The notes beneath the pieces are model-generated. The model ran no database searches, had not been told where the DNA came from, and was given only the letters and a program-made list of their open reading frames with translations. From positions 1 to 55,032 of the forward strand of contig NZ_LZKK01000365.1 of NCBI RefSeq assembly GCF_001672815.1: a DNA stretch of 55,032 nt. Direction: 5' to 3'. The position numbers and the translations under genes are program-made. The stretch comes from Mycobacterium sp. E796 (GTDB taxonomy: Bacteria > Actinomycetota > Actinomycetes > Mycobacteriales > Mycobacteriaceae). Positions 29,305 through 39,818 of this stretch are shown piece by piece; position 1 is the first letter of the stretch, and each line of letters opens with the position of its first letter.

Positions 29305-31470
29305 TTAGTTGATCAGCGGGTCACGCGGCATGCCAAGGATCCGCTCGGCGATCTGATTGCGGGTCACCTCGGAGGTGCCGCCGGCGATCGACATGCCACG
29401 GGCGCCCATGATCATCCGGCTCGCCAGCGCGCCCTGCCCGTCGCCAAGCGCGACCTCGGGCCCCAGCAACGCGGCCGAAATCGCGGCCCCGTCCACCATG
29501 TGTTCGGCCAACTTCAGCTTGGTGACGTTGCCCTCGGGCCCGGGGCCCGCGCCCTCGACGCTGCGGGCGACGCGGCGCAGGTTCAGCAACCGCAGCGCGT
29601 GGTCATCGGCCAGGTAGTTTCCCACGCGGATCTTGGCCCCCGCCAACTGATCCGGTCGCTGCCTGGCGAGTTCGATCAGCATGTCCGCCAGGCCCTCATA
29701 GAACGATCCGCTGCCGCCGATGCTGACGCGCTCGTTGCCGAGCGTGGCACGAGCAACCGTCCACCCGGTGTTGGGCTCGCCGACGACGTCTTCGTCGGGA
29801 ACGAACAAGTCGTTGAAGAACACCTCGTTGAAATCCGAGCCGCCGGTGATCTGCCGCAGCGGCCGCACCTCGACCTCCGGCGCCTTCATGTCGACGATCA
29901 CCGTGGTGATGCCGGCATGCTTCGGCGCGTCCGGGTCGGTGCGGACGGTAGCCAGCCCCCGCGCGCAATAGTGCGCCCCACTGGTCCACACCTTCTGCCC
30001 GTTGATCTTCCAGCCACCCTCGACGCGGGTGGCACGGGTCTTGATGGACGCCGCGTCCGATCCCGCGTCCGGCTCGGAGAACAGCTGACACCAGATCTCG
30101 TCTTTGCGCAGCGCCTTCTCTACGAATCTTTCGATCTGCCAGGGGGTTCCGTGCTGGATCAGGGTCAGGATCACCCATCCGGTGATTCCGTAGTCGGGCC
30201 GCTTGATGCCGGCGGCGCGAAACTCTTCCTCGATCACCAGCTGCTCCACCGCGTCGGCCGCCCGACCCCACGGCTTGGGCCAGTGCGGCATCACGTAGCC
30301 CGTCTCGATCAGCTTGTCGCGCTGGGCCTGTTTGTCCAGGGCGGCGATCTCGGCGGCGTCGGCGTGGATCCGGGTGCGCAGCTCCTCGGCCTCGGGCGGC
30401 AGGTCCAGGCTATTCTCGCGCACCGCGCCGGCCGCGGTGCGCTCGAAGACGTCGGCGACCGGGGCGTCCCCGCCGAACAGCGCCGCGGTCACCAGTGACC
30501 GCCGCAGGTGCAGGTGCGCGTCGTGCTCCCAGGTGAAGCCGATGCCGCCGTGCACCTGGATGTTCAGCTCGGCATTGCGCGCATACGCCGGGAACGCCAG
30601 CGCGGCGGCCGCTGCGGCGATGAGGCGAAACTGATCCTCGTCCTCCCCCGCGGCGCGCGAGGCGTCCCAAACCGCGGCGGTCGCCGACTCGGCGGCCACC
30701 AGCATGTTCGCGCAGTGATGCTTGACCGCCTGGAAGGTCGCGATGGTCCGGCCGAATTGCTGGCGCACCTTGGCATAGGCGACGGCGGCCTCGACGCAGT
30801 CCGACGACCCGCCGACGGCCTCGGCGGCCAGCAACGTGCGCGCTCGGGCCAGCGCCGACAGCCGCGCGCCCGGCAGGATGTCGTCGGCGCTGACGCGCAC
30901 GCCCTGCAGGCGCACGCGACCGGAGCGCCGGGTCGGGTCGAGGTTGTCGGGCACGTCCACCGTCACCCCGTCGCGGGCCCGGTCCAGCAGCAGCACGTCG
31001 TCACCGGCGGCGACCAGCAGCAGCTCGGCGAGCCCGGCACCCAGCACGATCCCGGCGTCGCCCTCCGCCACGCCGCCGGTGACCCGCACCTTGCCGTCCA
31101 GGCCGATGCCCGCGGTGACGGTTCCGTCGATCAGGCCGGGCAGCAGCCGCGACTTCTGCTCTGCGCTGCCCTCTTTGGCGATCACCGCCGAGGCGATCAC
31201 GGTCGGCACGAACGGTCCCGGCGCCACCGCGCGCCCGAGTTCCTCGACGACCACGACGAGTTCGGGCAGACCGTAGCCGGAGCCGCCGTGCTCCTCGTCG
31301 ACATGCAGGCCGAGCCAGCCGAGCTCCACCAGGTTCTGCCAGAACGGCGGGCGGGATTCTTCGGCCGCGTCGAGCAGCGACCGCGCCGCCCAGCGCGCCT
31401 TCTGCGAAGTCAGGAACGCGCGGGCCACCTCGGCGAGTTCGCGATGGTCGTCGGTCAGTGCGATACCCAT
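29305..31470 (-). CDS. fadE22: Fused double acyl-CoA dehydrogenase FadE22
   Basis: 721-residue protein consisting of two acyl-CoA dehydrogenase units in one chain. The first (about 1-345) contains LGWLGLHVDEEHGGSGYGLPE. The second (about 355-721) has the canonical FSEPDAGSD and WTSGAHYC flavin-contact motifs and GGTSEVTRNQIAERILGMPRDP at the end. It corresponds to M. tuberculosis FadE22 in size and place. The fusion mimics the alpha2beta2 FadE pairs that act on steroid-CoA thioesters, where one half keeps the FAD and catalytic Glu. The N-terminal unit lacks the SEPxAGSD motif and may be the degenerate half. The promoter is near 31540. Confidence 0.94.
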   Translation of the reverse strand: MGIALTDDHRELAEVARAFLTSQKARWAARSLLDAAEESRPPFWQNLVELGWLGLHVDEEHGGSGYGLPELVVVVEELGRAVAPGPFVPTVIASAVIAKEGSAEQKSRLLPGLIDGTVTAGIGLDGKVRVTGGVAEGDAGIVLGAGLAELLLVAAGDDVLLLDRARDGVTVDVPDNLDPTRRSGRVRLQGVRVSADDILPGARLSALARARTLLAAEAVGGSSDCVEAAVAYAKVRQQFGRTIATFQAVKHHCANMLVAAESATAAVWDASRAAGEDEDQFRLIAAAAAALAFPAYARNAELNIQVHGGIGFTWEHDAHLHLRRSLVTAALFGGDAPVADVFERTAAGAVRENSLDLPPEAEELRTRIHADAAEIAALDKQAQRDKLIETGYVMPHWPKPWGRAADAVEQLVIEEEFRAAGIKRPDYGITGWVILTLIQHGTPWQIERFVEKALRKDEIWCQLFSEPDAGSDAASIKTRATRVEGGWKINGQKVWTSGAHYCARGLATVRTDPDAPKHAGITTVIVDMKAPEVEVRPLRQITGGSDFNEVFFNDLFVPDEDVVGEPNTGWTVARATLGNERVSIGGSGSFYEGLADMLIELARQRPDQLAGAKIRVGNYLADDHALRLLNLRRVARSVEGAGPGPEGNVTKLKLAEHMVDGAAISAALLGPEVALGDGQGALASRMIMGARGMSIAGGTSEVTRNQIAERILGMPRDPLIN

Positions 31471-31502
31471 GAGGGGCCTCCTCGCTACCGGGCTGACTGC
31501 CT

Positions 31503-31545
31503 GCCCCGCTCCGAGGGGGAGCGGGGCGGCTGCCTAAAGAGTGTA
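31503..31545 (-). promoter_or_regulatory. fadE22 promoter with hairpin at the 5' end of the transcript
   Basis: Minus-strand TACACT (31545-31540) is a -10 box within the AAAGAGTGTACT string shared with 28877-28888. Just downstream, GCCCCGCTCC/GGAGCGGGGC (31503-31512 and 31518-31527) forms a 10-bp stem with a 5-base loop. It could stabilise the fadE22 5' end or end transcription from the SDR gene upstream. Confidence 0.5.
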
Positions 31546-31575
31546 CTTATTCCCGGGAAGGCCCGCGCCGGGGGG

Positions 31576-32334
31576 TTACTTCGGCGCGAAGCGCTGTCCG
31601 GCGTCCAGCCGCAGGCACTGGCCGTTGAGCATCGGGTTGTCCACGATGGCCGCCGCGAGTTTGGCGTACTCGATGGGCCGGCCGAGGCGCTTGGGGAAGG
31701 CCGCGTCCTTGGTGAGCGCGGCCGCGAACTCGTCCGGTATGCCCTGGGTCAACCCCGTGGCGAACAGGCTGGGCGCGATCGCCAGCACGCGGATGCCCAG
31801 CGAACCAAGGTCACGCGCCATCGTCAGGCACATGCCCGCGACGCCGGCCTTGGCGGCGGTGTAGGCAACCTGCCCGATCTGGCCCTCGAAGGCCGCGATC
31901 GAGGCCGTGTTGATGATCACGCCGCGCTCTTCGTCCTCGGGTTCGTTCTTGGCCATGTGGGCGGCCGCCAGCCGGCTGATGTTGAAGGTGGCGATCAGGT
32001 TGAGATCGATCACCGACTGGAAGGACTCCAGGTCGTGCGGGCCGGACTTGGTCATGGTCCGCTTGGCGATGCCGCCACCGGCGGTGGTGATGATGACGTG
32101 CAGGCCGCCCAGCTTGTCGACCGCGGTCTGCAGCGTCTCCTCGGTTCCCGCGAAGTCGGTGACGTCGACGGGGTAGAACGCACCGCTGACGGCCTCGGCG
32201 ACGGTCTTGCCGTCGGAACCCTCGCGGTCGAGTATGGCGACGTCCGCGCCGCGTTCGTGCAGCAACTCGGCGCTGGCACGGCCCATGCCCGACGCGCCGC
32301 CGATGACGACGACCTTCTTCCCGTTGATCTCCAT
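31576..32334 (-). CDS. SDR, 3-hydroxyacyl-CoA dehydrogenase (HSD10-like)
   Basis: 252-residue SDR close in style to type-II 3-hydroxyacyl-CoA dehydrogenase (17-beta-HSD10). The cofactor loop is GGASGMGRA, and the segment ITTAGGGIAKRTM and the catalytic NTASIAAFEGQIGQVAYTAAKAG (Ser, YxxxK) are visible, with the C-terminal FPKRLGRPIEYAKLAAAIVDNPMLNGQ typical of that group. ATG at 32334 with an AGGAGG site; the upstream extension to 32532 crosses into the ligB promoter and is rejected. It is co-directional with fadE22 and would supply the third step of beta-oxidation. Confidence 0.92.
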   Translation of the reverse strand: MEINGKKVVVIGGASGMGRASAELLHERGADVAILDREGSDGKTVAEAVSGAFYPVDVTDFAGTEETLQTAVDKLGGLHVIITTAGGGIAKRTMTKSGPHDLESFQSVIDLNLIATFNISRLAAAHMAKNEPEDEERGVIINTASIAAFEGQIGQVAYTAAKAGVAGMCLTMARDLGSLGIRVLAIAPSLFATGLTQGIPDEFAAALTKDAAFPKRLGRPIEYAKLAAAIVDNPMLNGQCLRLDAGQRFAPK

Positions 32335-32389
32335 CCGGACCTCCTCGTTAGGCTTGTCAGAATCCACGAAATTTGTAACGTTTCCTAGG

Positions 32390-32401
32390 CACGCTAGCGT
32401 G
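32390..32401. promoter_or_regulatory. Palindrome in the SDR-ligB divergent promoter
   Basis: CACGCTAGCGTG is a perfect 12-bp palindrome midway between the divergent SDR (32334) and ligB (32458) genes. No LexA-type site (TCGAAC-N4-GTTCGA) is seen. The binder is unknown. Confidence 0.4.
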
Positions 32402-32457
32402 TCGGCCCGGCGGGGTTGTCCCCGCCTTGTTTCAAGAGCCATGCCAAGCTCGATTGC

Positions 32458-33999
32458 GTGCTCCTCTTCGACGTCGCAAGCACGTCGCTGAATGTCGGCG
32501 GGACGTCGTCGCGGCTGGCCAAGGTCGCCCACATCGCCGAGCTGCTGCGGCGCGCCGGCGCCGACCCACAGGCGGCGGCGATCATCGTCTCGTGGCTGTC
32601 GGGTGAGCTGCGGCAGCGCCAGATCGGGGTCGGCTGGGCGTCGCTGCGGTCCCGGCCGCCGCCGGCGTCAGACCCGACCCTGACCGTCACCGGGGTCGAC
32701 GCCACCTTCACCGAGATCGGGGCGGTGTCGGGCAAGGGATCGCAGGCGCGGCGGGCCGAACTCCTCGGTGCGCTGTTCGCCGCCGCGACCGAAACCGAGC
32801 AGGCCTTTCTGCTGCGCCTGCTCGGCGGCGAGCTGCGCCAGGGGGCGCTGGCCGGGATCATGGCCGATGCCGTGGCCAAGGCCGCCGGGCTCCCCACCGC
32901 GTCGGTCCAACGCGCCGCGATGCTGGGCGGGGACTTGCCGGCGGTGGCCGCGGCTTGTTTAAAGGCCGCCCTCTCCGGGGAAGCCGCGGCCCTGGACGCG
33001 TTCACCCTGCGGGTCGGCCGGCCGGTCAGCCCGATGCTGGCCCAGACCGCGCCTGGCGTCGCCGATGCGCTCGAACGACACGGCGGCACAAGCATTTTCG
33101 AGGCGAAGCTGGACGGCGCGCGAGTGCAGATCCACCGCTCCGGCGACCAGGTCACGGTCTACACCCGCAGCCTCGACGACGTCACGGCCCGGCTGCCGGA
33201 GGTGGTCGAGGCGACGCTGGCGCTGCCGGCAACCGAGCTGATCGCCGACGGCGAGGCGATCGCGCTGCGGCCCGACAACTCACCGCATCGCTTCCAGGTC
33301 ACCGCCTCGCGGTTCGGCCGATCCGTCGACATCGAGGCGGCCCTTGCCGCCCAACGGCTTTCGGTGTTCTTCTTCGACATCCTGCACCGCGACGGCGTGG
33401 ACCTGCTGGACGCGCCGACCGTCGACCGGTTGGCCGCCCTGGACGACCTGGTGCCGCCCGCACAGCGGGTGGACCGGCTGCTGACATCGGACCCGTCGCG
33501 GGCCGCCGCCTTCCTGGACGCCACCCTGGCCGCCGGCCACGAGGGGGTGATGGCCAAGGCGCCCGACGCGCCGTACCTGGCGGGGCGCCGCGGCGCGGGC
33601 TGGCTGAAGGTCAAGCCGGTGCACACCCTGGATCTGGTGGTGCTCGCCGTCGAGTGGGGATCGGGGCGCCGCCGCGGCAAGCTGTCCAACATCCACCTGG
33701 GCGCCCGCGACCCGGCCACCGGCGAATTCGTGATGGTGGGAAAGACTTTCAAGGGCATGACCGATGCGATGCTGGACTGGCAGACCACCCGGTTCGGCGA
33801 ACTCGCCGTAAGCGGAACTGACTCCTACGTCGTGCGGCTGCGGCCCGAGCAGGTGGTCGAGGTGGCCCTCGACGGCGTGCAGAAGTCGTCGCGCTATCCC
33901 GGTGGCCTCGCGTTGCGGTTCGCCCGGGTGGTGCGCTACCGCGACGACAAGGGCCCCGCCGACGCCGACACCATCGACGCGGTGCGGGCGCTGTATTAA
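32458..33999 (+). CDS. ligB: ATP-dependent DNA ligase LigB
   Basis: 513-residue ATP-dependent DNA ligase. The order is an N-terminal helical DNA-binding domain, the nucleotidyltransferase domain with the adenylated lysine in FEAKLDGAR (K217), then the OB-fold with WLKVKPVHTLDLVVLAVEWGSGRRRG (motif V) and the C-terminal LRPEQVVEVALDGVQKS. GTG at 32458 (VLLFDVASTSLNVGG) matches the known N-terminus style; the frame upstream to 32416 is not conserved. It seals nicks with ATP and is thought to be a repair enzyme, since LigA replicates the chromosome. Confidence 0.95.
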   Translation: MLLFDVASTSLNVGGTSSRLAKVAHIAELLRRAGADPQAAAIIVSWLSGELRQRQIGVGWASLRSRPPPASDPTLTVTGVDATFTEIGAVSGKGSQARRAELLGALFAAATETEQAFLLRLLGGELRQGALAGIMADAVAKAAGLPTASVQRAAMLGGDLPAVAAACLKAALSGEAAALDAFTLRVGRPVSPMLAQTAPGVADALERHGGTSIFEAKLDGARVQIHRSGDQVTVYTRSLDDVTARLPEVVEATLALPATELIADGEAIALRPDNSPHRFQVTASRFGRSVDIEAALAAQRLSVFFFDILHRDGVDLLDAPTVDRLAALDDLVPPAQRVDRLLTSDPSRAAAFLDATLAAGHEGVMAKAPDAPYLAGRRGAGWLKVKPVHTLDLVVLAVEWGSGRRRGKLSNIHLGARDPATGEFVMVGKTFKGMTDAMLDWQTTRFGELAVSGTDSYVVRLRPEQVVEVALDGVQKSSRYPGGLALRFARVVRYRDDKGPADADTIDAVRALY

Positions 34000-34050
34000 A
34001 ACTCCCGTGCAAACAGGAATTGTCAATTTTGCGCGCGTAGGGTTTTCGCC

Positions 34051-36290
<2,240 letters not shown>

Positions 36291-36294
<4 letters not shown>

Positions 36295-36680
36295 TCGCGC
36301 TTGGCGTACGGCTTCGCAATCCAAGTGCGCGCTTCATCGGCTTCCGCCTCGGAAAACGTCATGTACCGGCCCGGCCACAGGAACCCGAAGAGCTCACTGA
36401 ATCGCGCCATCTGCTTTACCCATTCCACGTCGCTGACGATCGCGCAGCGATCCCAGTCGAAGTAGTGACCGATACCGAACTTGGAATCCGCCCAGATCGC
36501 GCCCGGCCCAAAACTGGTGAAGTCGGGCGCGATCTCGAGATAAATTCCCACCCTGTCGTGCCGGCTCAATTTGTCTTCGAAGCCCGGTATGAGCACCGCG
36601 TCATAGTCGGCCTTGGTCACGTGCCCATGGAACGCGAACGCGGCGACATCGTCGGGAAAATCCTCGAGCATCTCGATCAC
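36291..36680 (-). CDS. SpoIIAA-like (STAS superfamily) protein
   Basis: 129-residue protein similar to the SpoIIAA-like/YvbH group (PF11964 type), usually a cytosolic STAS-fold protein of unknown function. Characteristic are AFAFHGHVTKADYDAVLIPGFEDKLSRHDRVGIYLEIAPDFTSF and GIGHYFDWDRCAIVSDVEWVKQMARFSELFGFLWPG. GTG at 36680 has GGAG about 10 nt upstream. It is convergent with cstA and overlaps it by 4 bp. Function cannot be stated; lipid binding has been proposed for relatives. Confidence 0.8.
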
Positions 36681-36880
36681 GACGCCATCGTCTCCGCACC
36701 GGACGTGGCGGCCTAGGGGCCAAAGTCATCGGAAGCCGCGAACGGTGCCTTGGTGATGCCGTCGAGGCGAAGGGGTAGTCGACTACTCACGACGAATGCC
36801 GCTCGTCGCTCTTACGGTGATTTCACCAACGCCCGGTTCATCCGGTCACGGGACCACCGCATCGAAAAGAGTCAGACGAA

Positions 36881-37180
36881 ATGTCGGCATCACCAACGGG
36901 ACTCGCGAGACCAACCGATCCCGTCAACGAGCGCACACGCCAACGCCCATCGGTCGAGGTGTCGCCCGCCGAAGTGGTGATCAGCACCCAGCAGGTGGTG
37001 TTCGGCACCGCGGCGGCCTTGGGCACGCGCCGCGAGAGCATCGGCCGCCGGTTCGTCGCAATCGTCCGCCGCACGCTCGTGACCTCGCCGGATGAACCGG
37101 GCCCGCCGCGCAGGCACTACCCGCGGCACTACGGATTCCTCGAGAACTCCCTCATGGCACGCGAAATGGAAAGACTATGA
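36881..37180 (+). CDS. Hypothetical protein, first gene of a two-gene micro-operon
   Basis: 99-residue basic protein without a recognised domain. A proline/arginine-rich N-terminus is followed by STQQVVFGTAAALGTRRESIGRRFVAIVRRTL and a His/Tyr-rich C-terminus (RRHYPRHYGFLENSLMAREMERL). No signal peptide or membrane helix. ATG at 36881 has only a weak site (AAGAG). The stop overlaps the next start as ATGA, which argues that this is a real gene. The 200-bp gap upstream (36681-36880) holds the promoter; I see no clear operator. Confidence 0.6.
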   Translation: MSASPTGLARPTDPVNERTRQRPSVEVSPAEVVISTQQVVFGTAAALGTRRESIGRRFVAIVRRTLVTSPDEPGPPRRHYPRHYGFLENSLMAREMERL

Positions 37181-37293
37181 ACGTCATTGTCACCTTCGCC
37201 TCCGCGGTGCTGATGCTGATGATCGCGAAGGGGACCTACAGCCTGCAGTGGTGGCTCGAGCGCAGCGACTACAACCGTCACTTCGAGGATTGA
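37177..37293 (+). CDS. Small membrane protein, 38 residues
   Basis: Encodes a 38-residue peptide starting MNVIVTFASAVLMLMIAKG: one N-terminal hydrophobic segment (about 3-18) and a charged tail with aromatic residues (YSLQWWLERSDYNRHFED). ATG at 37177 overlaps the stop of the upstream gene (ATGA), so translation is coupled. Single-span proteins of this kind often act as adaptors for a larger membrane partner. No family recognised. Confidence 0.6.
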   Translation: MNVIVTFASAVLMLMIAKGTYSLQWWLERSDYNRHFED

Positions 37294-37351
37294 TCGCCCA
37301 CGCCCGTAAAGGTTGATGCCTCCGGCCGTGGCACGGTCCTAAAATTGCGCG

Positions 37352-38878
37352 ATGATGCTCGGTATCGACTTCGGCACCACCCACACCGTCGTTGCGGCCG
37401 TCGACCGGGGCAACTATCCGGTCATCTCTTTCGACGGCCTGGACGCCTGGCCGTCGCTCATCGCGGCCCACACAGACGGGCGGTTGCGGTTCGGGCTGGA
37501 CGCCGCCGCGGTCCGCCACGAGCCGGGGTGGTCGCTGTTGCGATCGTTCAAACGCCTTCTCAACGAAGCCGGCCCGCAGACCGAGGTGCACGTGGCCGGT
37601 CGCGACCATCGGCTGCCCGACCTGCTCACCGCCTTTCTGGCGCAGCTGAAGAGCGACCTGCAAACCCGTTCCAATGCCACCCTCGCACCCGGCGAGACAA
37701 TCGAGGCCGCGATCAGCGTGCCGGCCAACGCCTCCAGCGCCCAGCGCCTGCTGACCCTGGACGCCTTCGTCGCGGCGGGTTTCCACGTCGTCGCGCTGCT
37801 GAACGAACCATCGGCCGCCAGCCTCGAGTATGCGCACCGATACCGCTCCACAATCACCGCCAAGCGCGAGCACGTCCTCATCTACGACCTCGGCGGCGGC
37901 ACCTTCGACGCGTCGCTGCTCAGGATGACCGGGCACGAGAACGAAGTGGTGGTCAGCGAGGGCATCCAACGCCTCGGCGGTGACGACTTCGACGAGGCGA
38001 TCGTGGACCTCGTCCTCGACCGGCTGAACCTGAACGGGGCGGATCCCGCCACACGCGAGCTGCTCAAGGACGAGTGCGCCGCGCGCAAGGAGGCCGTCGG
38101 GCCGCAGACGCGCCGTTTCCTGGTGGACCTCACCGGAATCGACGCGGTCGACCGGCCCCCGTTCTCCTGCGGCATCGACGACGTCTACTCCGTGTGTGCG
38201 CCGCTCGTCGACCAGACGACCGAACTGCTGCAGCGCGTCCTGCAGGGTCCGACCCGGGACGGCAAGGACGTGGACTGGTCGGAGGTGGCGGGCATCTACG
38301 TGGTGGGCGGCGCCGGGGGCTTCCCGCTGGTTGCCCGGATGCTGCGCAGCGCCTTCGGTGAGAAGCGCGTGAAGCGCTCCCCGCACCCGTTCGCGGCGAC
38401 GGCGATCGGCCTGGCGGTCTTCCTCGACAAGGAAGCGGGTTTCGCGCTGTCCGAACGCTTTTCGCGGCACTTCGGGGTTTTCCGCGAGGCGCAGGCCGGC
38501 ACCGACGTGGTCTTCGACCCGATCGTGCCCAAGGACGCGTCGCTTCCGGCGGACGGGCGGACCCCGCTGGTCGTCAGCCGCACCTATCGGGCGGCGCACA
38601 ACATCGGACACTTCCGCTTCGTGGAGTGCAGCCGCCTGATCGACGGGCGGCCCGACGGGGACGTCACGCCCTATGACCCGGTGCTCTTCCCGTTCGACCC
38701 GGCCCTGCGCGACCGCGACGACCTCGGCCGCCAGCCGGTCGGGCGGTGGAGTGACGGCCCGGACGTCGAGGAGCGCTACGTCGTCACCCCGAGCGGCGCG
38801 GTCGAGGTGACGCTGACGACGCAACCGGCCGGCTTCAAGCGCACCTTCCGGCTGGAGCGCTGCGCCGCCGCGGGTTGA
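37352..38878 (+). CDS. Hsp70-family ATPase (DnaK-like, short substrate-binding part)
   Basis: 508-residue Hsp70/actin-fold ATPase. Phosphate-1 loop GIDFGTTHT (residues 4-12), phosphate-2 loop DLGGGTFDASLL (about 176-187) and the adenosine motif VVGGAGGFPLVARML (about 326) are intact, so ATP hydrolysis is likely. A C-terminal part of about 130 residues replaces the DnaK peptide-binding domain and lid and differs from it. ATG at 37352 or 37355. Neighbours are the micro-operon and ppk2; no DnaJ or GrpE gene is close. A chaperone for a specific client or a stress sensor is possible; that is inference. Confidence 0.86.
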   Translation: MMLGIDFGTTHTVVAAVDRGNYPVISFDGLDAWPSLIAAHTDGRLRFGLDAAAVRHEPGWSLLRSFKRLLNEAGPQTEVHVAGRDHRLPDLLTAFLAQLKSDLQTRSNATLAPGETIEAAISVPANASSAQRLLTLDAFVAAGFHVVALLNEPSAASLEYAHRYRSTITAKREHVLIYDLGGGTFDASLLRMTGHENEVVVSEGIQRLGGDDFDEAIVDLVLDRLNLNGADPATRELLKDECAARKEAVGPQTRRFLVDLTGIDAVDRPPFSCGIDDVYSVCAPLVDQTTELLQRVLQGPTRDGKDVDWSEVAGIYVVGGAGGFPLVARMLRSAFGEKRVKRSPHPFAATAIGLAVFLDKEAGFALSERFSRHFGVFREAQAGTDVVFDPIVPKDASLPADGRTPLVVSRTYRAAHNIGHFRFVECSRLIDGRPDGDVTPYDPVLFPFDPALRDRDDLGRQPVGRWSDGPDVEERYVVTPSGAVEVTLTTQPAGFKRTFRLERCAAAG

Positions 38879-38911
38879 TGAATCGATGCCACACCGGGAA
38901 TACCCCGGACT

Positions 38912-39790
38912 ATGGCAGATTTAGATCTGGACGCCCTTTCCACCCGCGAACACGGCTACACCGTCAACGACGAGGACGACGACGACCCGGTGCTGCTCGA
39001 CCGGGACGGCAACCACGTCGACACGTGGCGCGAGCGCTACCCGTACGACCACCGGATGCCGCGCGACGAATACGAGCGGCTGAAGCGCAGGCTGCAGATC
39101 GAGCTGCTGAAGCTGCAAAACCACGCCAAGCGCACCGGCCGCCGGCACGTGATCGTGTTCGAGGGCCGCGACGCCGCCGGCAAGGGCGGGACCATTCAGC
39201 GGTTCATGGAGCATCTCAACCCCCGCAGCGCGCGGGTGGTGGCGCTGGAGAAGCCGAGCGATCGCGAAAAATCGCAGTGGTATTTTCAGCGCTACGTCAC
39301 CCACCTGCCGGCCGGCGGCGAGATCGTGCTGTTCGACCGCTCCTGGTACAACCGCGCCGGCGTCGAAAGGGTGATGGGCTTCTGCACCCCCGAGCAATAC
39401 GCCGAATTCATGGAGCAGGCACCGCTTTTCGAACGGATGCTGGTCGACAACGGAATCGACCTGACGAAGTTCTGGTGCTCGGTCTCGCCGGCCGAGCAGC
39501 GCACCCGGTTCGCCATCCGGCTGGTCGACCCGGTGCGGCAGTGGAAGTTCTCGCCGATGGACATGGAGTCGGTGACCCGATGGGACGACTACACCGCGGC
39601 CAAGGAGGCGATGTTCGCCGCGACCGACACCGACGCCGCCCCGTGGATCGTGGTGCGCAGCAACGACAAGAAGCGCGCCCGGATCAACGCGATGCGCTAC
39701 GTTCTGGCCAAGTCCGACTACGACGACAAGGACCACGACGTGGTGGGCGAGCCGGACCCGCAGATCGTGGGCCGCGCGCTGCTGGACTGA
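38912..39790 (+). CDS. ppk2: Polyphosphate kinase 2 (PPK2)
   Basis: 292-residue PPK2, which phosphorylates nucleoside di- or monophosphates with inorganic polyphosphate. Walker A is EGRDAAGKGGT (84-94, K91) and the Walker B/lid segment is FDRSWYNRAGVERVMGF (from 141, D142). The N-terminal tail is unusually acidic (NDEDDDDPVLLDRDG). One-domain length (about 290) fits the NDP-kinase class. It lies 33 bp after the Hsp70-like gene on the same strand. A role in nucleotide balance or polyphosphate use under stress is expected from the family. Confidence 0.94.
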   Translation: MADLDLDALSTREHGYTVNDEDDDDPVLLDRDGNHVDTWRERYPYDHRMPRDEYERLKRRLQIELLKLQNHAKRTGRRHVIVFEGRDAAGKGGTIQRFMEHLNPRSARVVALEKPSDREKSQWYFQRYVTHLPAGGEIVLFDRSWYNRAGVERVMGFCTPEQYAEFMEQAPLFERMLVDNGIDLTKFWCSVSPAEQRTRFAIRLVDPVRQWKFSPMDMESVTRWDDYTAAKEAMFAATDTDAAPWIVVRSNDKKRARINAMRYVLAKSDYDDKDHDVVGEPDPQIVGRALLD

Positions 39791-39818
39791 GTTGCGCCCC
39801 GACGGAAGGAGACACGTC

